Shown here: positions 55,030-64,000 of the stretch, in pieces
Layout of the letters: every line of letters starts with the position of its first letter
Position numbering within the stretch: position 1 is the stretch's first letter
NCBI GenBank assembly: GCA_902702965.1
Contig: CACRXP010000050.1
Span: forward strand, 1,822,498 to 1,886,497
Source of the DNA: Spirometra erinaceieuropaei
Taxonomy: Eukaryota; Platyhelminthes; Cestoda; Diphyllobothriidea; Diphyllobothriidae
Direction of reading: 5' to 3'
DNA length: 64,000 nt
The notes under the pieces: model-generated
Told to the model about the DNA's origin: nothing
The model's database searches: none
Seen by the model: the letters and a program-made list of their open reading frames with translations, nothing else
Position numbers and translations under genes: made by a program

Positions 55030-55690
55030 TCAACGATTGTGACGACGTAGGACTTTGTAAGCTGCAGGAAGGTCCAGATGCCTGTTGATAGAGTGGGCAT
55101 CGGAGAACCACGCCTCGAGAGTTAGCCGTTCTGTTTTTGTGTTGCCTCGGCCTAAGATGGTAGCCCTCTGGAGGTCAAAAATATGCCCCGTTTCTCCAAC
55201 GTGTGTAGCTAGTTGAGAGTTAGGGTCTAACCTCCGAGTGGCCGCTTTGTGTTCCTTTAGACGAGTTTGCAACTTCCACTCGGTTTCGCCCAAATAGTTG
55301 CCGTCGCCCTCATTGCAATTTATTTTGTAGATGACTGCTGAGGTTTCAGCGGGTGCAATGGGTCTTTAGGTTGCATCAGGCGACGTCGAATTGTTGCTTG
55401 TGGTCGATGGGCTATGCCTACTCTGGTGGAATGTAACAGGCGCGAGACCGCTTCAGAGACCCCTTTAACGTAAGGAATGGCCCTCCAGACTTCGGGTTGC
55501 TGCTCATTTGGCCGTTGTCTGGGCGCCCAACGTCTGCTTCTCTCGAGGAAATGCCTGGGATAACCATTGGCTGCAAATAGGTTCACAAGATATAATCGTT
55601 CAGCCCTTTGATCTTCTGGTGGGCTGTAGTGTGTTTCGACTCTTTGGAATAGAGTGCGGACACAACTACGTTTGTAAGACAGGATGCAGT
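55030..55690 (-). pseudogene. GIY-YIG nuclease region of the second PLE fragment
   Basis: Two frames, 55690-55320 and 55358-55030, overlap across a single-base frameshift near 55355-55360. The first frame reads ANGYPRHFLER, then IPYVKGVSEAVSRLL and GIAHRPQATIRRRL, as in the other element. In the second frame AVIYKINC and NYLGETEWKLQTRLKEHK supply the GIY and YIG strands and the conserved Arg, and LTLEAWFSDAHSINRHLDLP supplies the Glu block. Apart from the shift there is no stop in this part. Confidence 0.8.
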
Positions 55691-55704
55691 CTGTTTTAAT
55701 TAAA

Positions 55705-56290
55705 TGTCTTTCGACTGTAGATTGCTAACACATCATATTCCCTGCTTTAAATACGTGACAGGCATAGAGGTGTAAGGGTTGTCGTTGCTAAGGAAAGAGA
55801 TTGTCGCCGTAGGATAATTCCATATTTTTAAACAGGGCTGGATGAGTTGTGACTGAAGGAACTCTGACTAATATGAACTGCCGATACTAGACTGCCGGCA
55901 AATAGAATGAGCGAAGATGTACATAGGCGTCGCCAACTGGGTCGGACAGGTCTGTGTCCGCTAGTGTGATGGCAGGTACTTATAAATGGTTCACTGACAA
56001 TCACGAAATTCATCGGTTAATCAAATAAAGGCATTAACTTCGCCCGGTCCTGGCGCACATACAAGCTGATCCATGACGATACAACCATGTATTTAGCACG
56101 GCGACAACAGACACCGCGGTATCTTTCCTTGACCGACAGGCAAAACCAGATGATGGAGTCTGGTCTCTGTGTATGCGCTTGCGTGTGCGGTCGGTATGAA
56201 TGCGCGTCCGCCGCCACCAGCTCCATCACGCCGAATGCATTCTTCACACCCACCACGCCCAGCCTTAATCAGGCCTCGTCGCATTGCGCG
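55705..56290. other. Non-coding interval before the microsatellite
   Basis: No supported gene. Short frames on both strands have no domain features. Confidence 0.4.
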
Positions 56291-56296
56291 CTCAAC

Positions 56297-56365
56297 ACCA
56301 CCACCACCACCACCACCACCACCACCACCACCACCACCACCACCACCACCACCACCACCACCACC
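56297..56365 (+). repeat. (ACC)23 microsatellite
   Basis: An uninterrupted run of 23 ACC units, immediately upstream of a LINE C fragment. The His-, Pro- and Thr-rich open frames seen across it are products of the repeat. Confidence 0.98.
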
Positions 56366-56375
56366 GTAGTCTAGT

Positions 56376-58729
56376 TCCTCTGAATTACGGGCAACTGCGC
56401 GGTGATCTCATTCAAACCTGCGCATTGTCAGAGGTCGTCAGGGTGCCCTAGACTTTGAGTAATTCTTCAAATTGACTGGGACAGACCATCTGTTTGGTCA
56501 TCCCGTTAAACTCTCGAGGAAGCTGTCCCATACGGACGTCCGACAAACCGCCTTCTCGCAGAGGGTCATCGGCGCATGTAACGGACTCCCTGATGCGGCG
56601 GTTCTTTCTAAAACTGTGGAATAATTTAAGTGCAGACTAGATGTTTATACTTTGAGGAACTACAGTACATATAATCCCGATTATGTTAGTGGCGGCAGTT
56701 TGCGTCTGGCTGAGACCTACCACTAACTTTTTAGTATCCAGATTTACTGGTGTAGTGATTGATTCTATTGCTGTTTATAGACATAAAAACGAAGCTCAAG
56801 GGCAGAAACCTCATTTCCTTAACAAACTGACTTAAACCCTTTTAATCTGCGTTATGATTGATTAAATGGAAGCACAATACGTCCAGATCAGCGCTGTACA
56901 AATTACCCCGAATTTCTTTCTATACTACCCAGATATAAGAGTATTTTTTTGATATCTTGAAATTTCGGACTATTTTGACTTGAGATAGCATTGATTATTC
57001 TAGGAGGAGAATGATACTTAGGTTTGTAATAGAATATGCAAGTAACTTCTATTCAAAATGCGACTAAGTAATCTCTCAACGTTCATAGGTGAGTCGGTAG
57101 CAGCAGATATTCAATTACGGCATCGCTCTGTAGAAAAATCGAAAAAGAAGACCACCTTTCGTGATCTTTACGGCTTAAGGAGCATTTTCGCCAAGGTCTA
57201 ACAGCAACAGCGCAGCAGCAGGATTTCTTCAGCAAACACATGAAGAATTCTAAGACCATTGTAGGAAGTGGGCCCGTGACTCAATGTTAAGACGTTGGAC
57301 TAAGCGTTCAATAACCGAAGAATCCTAGCTCTAACCCCATATGGGATTGGAGCTCGGATCTAGATGACATACGTCATCCAAATTTGGGACCGGTATGGCC
57401 GGCTGGAGAAGGCTACTTGGCCAGAAATTTCCTTCCCAGTCTCCTGTGTCTTTGTCGGCACTCCACCGAAACCTAACACTTTCAACGTTGAATCGAATTA
57501 TGAAGAATTAGCTATTTTTAAATAAGGATTTTGGTCACCCTGGGATATAATTCATCCCCTATGAAGAGTATCCAGGAAAAGTTTGAACAACACAGCTGGC
57601 TGTTAAGGGGAATTTAAGCCCTCCGGAAATCTGGCAAGTTGTCTTTTTACTTACTGTTGCCTACTTGGCATACAATGAGCTAAATTGTCGAAGCTTGACG
57701 AGCACTTTTACCATTAGATATATGTCGCCGCACTGGAGCGCAGGTGCACTTAATTGTTCCACCGCTATCGTTTTCTAGTTAGCAGAGCAAATTGTGCTAG
57801 GCTTACGGAAAAGTTCAATTCCAGGGAAGAACAGTTAGCACGAAAATGGACTTGCAGTTTTCGGAAATACCTGTAGTTTCGTAAGACAGAAATTTCTATT
57901 TCTATCATGAGATTTTCACAGACCGTCATTTTTACATTCCTTTTGAATAGGCATAGAAACCCTGGACATTATGTGTGATTTCTGGGAACTGAGTGCCCGG
58001 AATACCGCCGTAGTTGAATTTTCCCTGAACAACGTATGAAGTTACTGTTAGCCTTGAACCTCAGCTTAAGTGCCCACACGGCCGAGGGTCGTATACTGTT
58101 TTAGTGTTGAGAGCACATCACCCGACATTTAGCCTCAGCTAGCGAGGCTGCAAGTGAAGCCAACGCCAGTTTTCAACGGCTTTGAACAAATCCGTTAAAT
58201 GTATTTTCAAAATTTTCTCAGAAATTAACGCTCAGAGACAAAAAAGTCGGATTTAATCCGATAGTTGATGTAAATGTTAGAGCTGGAATTCGTCGGCTTC
58301 AACGAAGCGACCAGAGAATCCTCGTAAGCAGCCAACAGATAGTCATCGGTAGAAAGATGTTGAATGGTTCATCGGACAAATGGCATAAATGTTAGTAAAA
58401 AGTCCAGACAACTAATTTTTATACGACTACAACAGTGTATCACAGACTTTTCACGGTAAGCTCGAGCTATCTACTTGATCCACGACAAAGGCAGCGGACC
58501 CCACACCGTTTTGCTCCCGTAGTTAAGATGAAACTGCGTCCCAGGTCTGTGTGAATGAGTTGAAAATTATATTCCTATCAATCGGGTTGACTGACTCAAC
58601 CGTTAATCATTTAGCTGACCTCGTGAATTTTGCCTAATGTTATTACTAGTTCAGGAAATTATTTTAAGCATGTTAGTCGCCGTTTGAAATGATCCTCTTA
58701 TTATATATATTTAAAAGGATAACAGAACG
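56376..58729 (+). mobile_element. LINE family C copy 2, 3' fragment
   Basis: Starts inside the RT C-terminal region (TTACGGGCAACTGCGCGGTG, as at 46978) and follows copy 1 through the end of coding sequence and the long 3' region. It includes about 440 bp (about 56725-57168) absent from copy 1, and ends in TTATATATATTTAAAA plus AACG at about 58729. The truncated 5' start follows the (ACC)n repeat after about 10 bp. No open frame remains. Confidence 0.75.
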
Positions 58730-58734
58730 TCCCA

Positions 58735-60040
58735 ACCTCCAATTCTTGCGTCGTGGAAACAACATCTGCATGTTGAGTGGAAACTGATCATATCTTTCCT
58801 CCTCTCAATTTATGCTCGTGGAGTGGAAGTCATTACCTCAGCGCTCCTAATTTGTCATCTGCTCACACTCCTGCTGCACGTCTCCCAGTCATTTTTTTCC
58901 GACAAAAGGAGCTTCACAGCTTTTAGGTTATGATCAGAGTACCTAATGTAGAGACTTAATCCACCATTATCACCTCGGAATATCTATTCCTGACGACCTA
59001 GAATGCAGGAGACTCCACCAATGGATCAGAGAACAATATGGTCAACTGACAACGTCACTTCTGTAAATTGGGTGTTAACGAAATTCGAAAGCGAAAATAT
59101 GCATCGATTTCCCTGGGCGATCATGCAGACGGAGTAGCTGCAGACATGCATAAGACTTAAAGCGCGAACAGCACAGTATTTGTCATATTAAGTTTCAGTT
59201 GATAACTCATTAGTGGAGAGGATAGTTGGATCATGGCAAACGACGTGGCCCACCATTGGTTCTGCCCGTCTGCTTTTATCTGCCGGACAAAGCGGGTACC
59301 GGGGTGTGGCCGCTGCAGAGAACACAACCTCATGCAGCTACAAATGAGGCCTGGATGCCAGTTGGGGGTCGCATAGAGCAAACATCACGTGCATCAAAGC
59401 ACGCAAAATTACCTGTCACTCCTAAAACGTGTGCTATATAACTGAACAGCAGTTCCTGCACTTTGGCTCCTGAGAGGAACCGTCTGGTATAAATCGTTGC
59501 GCATAAACATTACAGTAATAATATAAGGGTAAGTGATATGACATAATGCCTGTCAAAGACAAACGAAGTTCTAGACTTAGAAGTTGTGCTGTCTCTGACA
59601 GGAATAACAAAAGACCCAAGAAAGATGGTAGTGCTTTTCGCACAGAAGAGTCAAGAATGATGACGAAAAAACAAAATGAATTTGTTTTTATAAGCGAGGA
59701 GCATAAGCCTGGCGGCCACCCACGAGAAGGACAGCTGGCGTTGAGGAGCAAATGTGAGCATAGCGCCTGGGCTCAAGGATGCTGAGATGGTTCTCGCTGA
59801 ATCGTAAACGGATACGGCTGTCGGCTTTATAAGACATAAACGTGGTTTTAGGCCTTAACCGGGTCAGATACGCATGTGGCATTCGTTGGAAGATGGCTTT
59901 TCGCCGTGTCTTGATTGCGCCCTGTCGGCTCTGGGAGAGAGGAAAGAGAGTGAGCATCCAGCAAGGGTCTAGCGCATCTAATCCTAACGGAAAATAACAC
60001 GTTAACGGAATTTTTAACTACAGTGGGTAGGCTAACTCAT
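58735..60040. other. Non-coding interval, no gene recognised
   Basis: Small frames on both strands (for example a basic one at 59546-59785) have no recognisable domain. I cannot assign a function. Confidence 0.4.
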
Positions 60041-60045
60041 GAAAC

Positions 60046-60065
60046 CAGATCAGATCAGATCAGAT
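60046..60065 (-). repeat. 3' tail (ATCTG)4 of LINE B copy 4
   Basis: Four exact 5-bp units close the element on the minus strand, directly after AATAA(A). Confidence 0.85.
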
Positions 60066-60400
60066 TTATTAAGGGAAAGGTAGGCGATCGCCTTTGAACT
60101 CCCTTTTGGTTACAATAACGTCATAAGAAAGCAATGCGTAAAGCAAGTGTCAAAGAAAATTAGGTAAGTAACTACATACAGAAAGCATTGGTCACTGGTA
60201 TAAATTTGTCTGTGAATGCCTTCTATGTCAAAATTGTACAATAACCAGTACGGCACTCAATGGACCAAGTAATATCGGAGCAAGCGCATATGCTTCAGTC
60301 AGAAGACAGTGAAAATTCAAAAAAGTAATTTTACTTAAACATAGGGAGTAGCATGTTTGTAACGTAAAACTTTGAAACGGGTTGCAAAGAGGAAAATTTG

Positions 60401-62077
60401 TCAGGTTCTGATGTCGTGGAAGTACATACGCCTGTACTGGTCGATCTTTCTCTTAGATGAGTCCACAGATGAGGACCTGACGACGTCCACAGGAAGGGCA
60501 TTCCATGCCTTTACCACTCTGTGGCCGCAGAAGGACTTCCTTGCGTCCAGTCTCTCCCCTGTCACACGTAGTTTCAGAGGATGTCCTCTCAAGCTAGTAG
60601 TGGTGGCCAGCTCAAAGAAGTCGCCGGATGCGAGGCAGCAATCCTGACTCCGTAGCATTCGAAAAGTTTGAATTAGGTCGCCACGTAGTTGTCTGTAATC
60701 CAGGGGAACGAGGTTAAGATTTGACAGTCTAATTTCGTAAGGTAGGTTTTTATGACCTCTGACAAGCTTGGTTGCCCGTCGTTGGACTTTTTCTAGGGTG
60801 GTACGATCTTTGACAGACCAGGGTCTCCAGGCTTGAATGGCAAATTCTAACTCTGGGCGCACAAACATCCCGACGACCTTGCGAAAGCACTCTTCGTCGA
60901 ACTTCGCAAATGCCTGCTTGATGAGATATTAGCTAGAAATTGCGGATTTAGCTGCTTTCAAGCAGTGGAATGATGGTTTTGATGAAGATGTTTTCCACGC
61001 ACCTAGATCCTTCTGAACTTTTACCAGTGGCAGCGGTGTGTGATTTAGATAGTACATCTGCCGGTGCGCAGAGCTAGCTTTGCCAATCCTCAGAATGTTG
61101 CATTTGGTAACATTAAATGGGAGGAGCCAGTGACCCGACCATTTTTCGAGTCGGTCTAAGTTTGCCTGTAGATTTTCTTCCTCATCCTCGTTGCGGATGA
61201 CGGTCCAAAGCTCTATATCGTCAGCAGACATAGCAATGCCGCAATCCAAACCATGGATGCAGTCATCAATATAGATGAGGTAGAGGATACGGCCAGGAAC
61301 GGAGACCTGAGGTACTCCGCTCGTAACCGTCACCTCTGCCGAGTGCTGGCCACCAAGACGGACAGTATGAGGACGACCGATCAAAAAGTTTCCAATCCAC
61401 TTCAAAAGCTTGTCTCTTAAGCCTATGCGGCTGAGCTTGTATGGGAGACGTTGGTGTGGCACGCTGTCAAAGGCCTTCTTGAAGTCTATGTAGGCTACAC
61501 GCACCACGTTCCCTTCATCAATCGCTCGGGTCCACTGTTCAAGACAGTAGAGTAGATTGGTCAAACAGGAACTTCGTCTGCAGAACCCATGCTGCGCATC
61601 GGATAGGAGATGATGTTGCTCTAAAAACCGGATCAGTTCGCGTTTGATAATTCGCTCCATAAATTTGCAGTATATGGAGGTGGGGCTTACCGGTCCGTAG
61701 TTGTTTGCAGAAGCGCGACTGTCACTTTTATGTATCGGTGAAACCCACGCAGTCTTCCACTCAGAAGGCAGTCTGCGTGCATCAAGAGAGGTTTGGAGGA
61801 GACGCAGAGTTTCTGCTAATTGCATGACTAATTCCTTCAACGACTCTGTCGGTATTTCGTCATGACCAGACGATGTTTCCTCTTTTAGCTTCTGGAATTC
61901 TTGTTGAACAATAGCTTTTGTGAGAACCGTTGAGTCAATTTTCGGGAAATCGTCCACATTATAGTGATCAGCGGGTACAGCGACTTCTCTCTTAAAAACC
62001 GACTGAAAGAACTTGGACAGATGCTCAGCTTTTTCTTCCTCCTTGTAAAATTCAACGCCATCATCCCTTTTTAACAT
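60401..62077 (-). pseudogene. Reverse transcriptase of LINE B copy 4
   Basis: The 382-residue piece (62077-60929) carries the linker (EEKAEHLSKFFQSVFKRE), SSGHDEIPTESLKEL, HLLSDAQHGFCRRSSCLTNLL, motif A YIDFKKAFDSVPHQRLPYKL and a GVPQ block in which GSVLGP has become VSVPGR. Motif C reads MSADDIELW instead of FADD. A break near 60925-60870 precedes the 155-residue C-terminal piece (60868-60401) with LEFAIQAWRPW, RRATKLVRG and YRQLRGDLIQTF. The altered motif B and the F-to-S change beside the catalytic aspartates suggest loss of polymerase function, although both aspartates remain. Confidence 0.85.
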
Positions 62078-62317
62078 AAGTATTGGATCCCTGTTGCGAG
62101 TACTCTGTCTTATGTAGTTGAAGAAAAGCTTTGGGTTTTCCCCTGCACAGTTTAAAAGGTTACCTTCGAAATCTTGGTGGGCTTTGTAAACAGGACACTT
62201 TACCCTATTCCGCTGAGCCTTGTACCTATTCCGTAATTCAATTATCTTATCCTTAAGATATGCTTTCCACTACTTTTGCTTACGGTTTACTTCAATTTCA
62301 ATTTCAACTTCTTTACT

Positions 62318-63301
62318 TCAAGCCTTTAGCCATCGGGGCCTGCTGTTGATTTTCTCTTTCGACATAGGGCAGTATCTGGTGATAATTTCATTTAGTACGG
62401 CCTTAAGTTCTAACCAGTCCTCAAGAACACACCCGGTGAATGCTGCTTTCCTGTCTCTACGACGCTTGTCGAGACGCATTTGATTGAAGTCACCACGCCA
62501 TATGTCGCGTCTGATCACGATGCTTTGATCAGGTACAGAGAAGAGAGAATACTCCCACTGTAGGACTATATGGTCGCTTTTTGCGAGAGGGGGTAGACAG
62601 TTTACGACATCAACGCTTTCCAGTGCCTTTGTCGATACAAGGTCTAAGCAGTTAGCTAGTTGCCCTTCACGTAGTCTGGTTGGGGATAAGACGTGTTGTA
62701 TGAGATGCGATCTTTGCGCTGCTTTTAAGAGGCGGCGACCAAAGTTAAATTCTGAGCCTGGGACAGAAGCCAGATTCTAGTTGATATTCGGTACATTAAA
62801 GTCGTCCATAATCATGACATTTGGTCGGATCGAAATCGCTTCTAATTTCTCTAGTAGACTACTGTCTGATTGTGGGTCGTTCCTCAGTGGGTGGTAGACC
62901 GTCAGGATCTCGAGAGGTTGTGACCCCGGCGTTTTGATGGTGAGCCAAATTGTCTCATTTGTGCGCGCTAACTGTCCCCCTTTTTCTGTCGCAAGAAGAC
63001 CGTATTTGACATATGTGAACACACTCCCACCTTGACGTCCCAATCTGTCCTTTCTGATCAAGTGATGACCGGATAAAGTGACTTCACGATCGTCTACGCT
63101 CGCGGACACCCATTTTTCAATTATCGATATTACATGGGGTAAGGTTTGGTTAACGTAGATCTTAAGCTCATCTAATTTAGATAGCAGACTTTGCGCATTG
63201 GAATATAAACATTTTAGTTTTTTTGCCTTTGGTAAGCCGGCTATGACGCCGCCTTTGTCAATTGCCTCAGCTGTAGCGACATACGCACGGGCTGTGTCCA
63301 T
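62318..63301 (-). pseudogene. Endonuclease domain and linker of LINE B copy 4
   Basis: The 63301-62777 frame reads KLKCLYSNAQSLLSKLDELK and VISIIEKWVSASV (Asn and Glu motifs), HHLIRKDRLGRQGGSV, and VMIMDDFNVPNIN, where GDFN has become DDFN. A TAG at about 62778 ends it. The domain continues in the same region with LANCLDLV and AKSDHIVLQWEYSLF (about 62660-62545), the SDH motif. The 62518-62318 frame (RRDIWRGDFNQMRLDKRRRD) is the following linker. One or two lesions separate the parts. Confidence 0.8.
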
Positions 63302-63570
63302 ATAAACCGAGACGGTGGCTCGATTATGCAGATGGTGTAGATAACCAAGCTTTGTTCGCCGTTCCTTTGTCAGAGCCTTAGTTCCTGGAGTAATTGTCGG
63401 CGTTTTATCCGCTCCGATGGCGTGTAATCCGGCTGAAAAACTCTTTGGTGGGAATATTTTAACCTAAAATATCTTGAGAGGATGAGATTAACATGCTCTT
63501 TGCAACTCAGAACAATTTTAAGGGGTCTAGGATGCGGTGGAATAGCGGGTTCAGTAGAGCGCCTTCCGAG

Positions 63571-63891
63571 TCAAAAGGTTTTAAACACTGAAACTTCTTG
63601 GTTGGGTTGAAGCATTATATTTAGAAGACCTCGGAACAAGCCGAGATCAGCTAGTACGCGTCCTTTAGGTGTGTCTGCGCGTGGCTCCTGAAGTCCCTGT
63701 ATTATTAGGCACTGTTCTCGGAGCGGCCGGTCTTTGTTGCGTGATGTTGGTGATTTCGAAGTTCCTGGCGAACCATTCATGACGATATTCCGGTTGCCAT
63801 CCACTCTAGGGACCTTTTCTTGAATTAATGGCATCGTGTTTGTGGCAATACTGCTCCTGTCTTTAATGTCAACAGAGAGAATATTATACAT
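63571..63891 (-). pseudogene. ORF1 of LINE B copy 4, partial
   Basis: The 106-residue frame includes DRPLREQCLIIQGLQEPRA and LADLGLFRGLLNIMLQPNQEVSVFKTF, the conserved start of the RNA-binding region of CR1-type ORF1 proteins. Sequence after 63571 toward the endonuclease is frame-shifted. The upstream part may extend beyond the window edge. Confidence 0.6.
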
Positions 63892-64000
63892 GAGCAGCTC
63901 GCTAAGAGTGCAACAGGCCAGACGCAGACAGCTGTTTCACGGTCGTTACCGATCATCAGTACGTCATAGGCCTTATGAAGTGAGGTATATAAGCATGTCA

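Larger units (their letters stand above)
54691..55700 (-). mobile_element. Second Penelope-like fragment
   Basis: C-terminal part of a Penelope-like element plus its 3' region with the ribozyme-like relic. Similarity to the first element begins within the stretch after RT (words RSCVRTLFQRVETHYS, compare RGCVRALFDRVKTHCS) and runs through GIY-YIG. All of RT proper is missing, so it is strongly 5'-truncated. It begins directly next to the right arm of the RhoGAP inverted repeat. Confidence 0.8.
60046..64000 (-). mobile_element. LINE family B copy 4, nearly full length
   Basis: From the window edge on minus: ORF1 (about 63891-63571), endonuclease (63301 to about 62540), a linker, reverse transcriptase (62077 to about 60401) and a 3' region with an AGGCGATCGCCT palindrome (60093-60082) ending in four ATCTG units (60065-60046) after AATAAA. 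Short tandem 3' tails of this kind are typical of CR1/L2-type LINEs. ORF1 may extend past the window. A handful of stops and a changed active site mark it as inactive, but it is the most complete LINE here. Confidence 0.82.

Noticed and set aside
56087..56374. Open frames with poly-Thr, poly-Pro or poly-His tails
   Set aside because: The homopolymer tails come from the (ACC)23 microsatellite, and the upstream parts have no domain.
59546..59785. Basic 79-codon open frame
   Set aside because: It has no domain and no conserved neighbour, and opposing frames overlap; its length is within chance expectation.
1..64000. CRISPR arrays, bacterial operons, prophage or rRNA genes
   Set aside because: There are no spaced direct repeats of suitable length, no ribosome-binding-site-linked gene strings and no rRNA motifs; gene structure is eukaryotic.

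Overview
The window looks like nuclear DNA of a flatworm (Platyhelminthes), most likely a tapeworm. The inference rests on three things: a spliced seryl-tRNA synthetase gene whose first three introns are only 35, 32 and 40 bp while later ones reach 1.5 kb; a dense load of RTE-, CR1/Jockey-, Penelope- and Ty3/Gypsy-type retroelements; and no bacterial-style gene organisation. The species cannot be fixed from the window alone.

Layout. 0.5-2.6 kb (+): a broken RTE-type LINE. 5.0-6.5 kb (-): a Penelope-like element (PLE) with a 446-codon RT/GIY-YIG ORF and a hammerhead-ribozyme-like motif at its 3' end. 8.4-8.8 kb (+): a GIY-YIG fragment of another PLE lineage. 11.8-18.2 kb (-): the one clearly intact host gene, cytosolic seryl-tRNA synthetase, 10 exons, 612 codons. 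20.0-24.8 kb (+): LINE family A, degraded. 27.2-33.1 kb (-): two family B LINE copies end to end, the upstream one split by an inserted 3' piece of family A. 35.3-38.6 kb (+): a third family B copy. 39.5-48.8 kb (+): a family C LINE split by a 4.87-kb Ty3/Gypsy element (40383-45254) whose 330-bp LTRs differ at one base.

49.5-54.7 kb: three partial copies of a RhoGAP-domain gene, one on + and two on -, making a large imperfect inverted repeat that also contains a solo LTR. Only the + copy keeps open RhoGAP exons. 54.7-55.7 kb (-): a second PLE fragment with a matching ribozyme-like relic. 56.3 kb: an (ACC)23 microsatellite. 56.4-58.7 kb (+): the 3' end of a second family C LINE. 60.0-64.0 kb (-): a nearly full-length family B LINE running to the window edge.

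The retroelements form layers by age. The LINEs and PLEs carry stops and frameshifts, while the Gypsy element is recent by LTR identity yet already has broken reading frames. The most interesting signals are the two ribozyme-like motifs of identical 69-nt geometry in two PLE copies, the inverted RhoGAP cluster, the shared 3' stem-loop of family B LINEs, and the long tail of the synthetase. I found no tRNA or rRNA gene and no CRISPR array.
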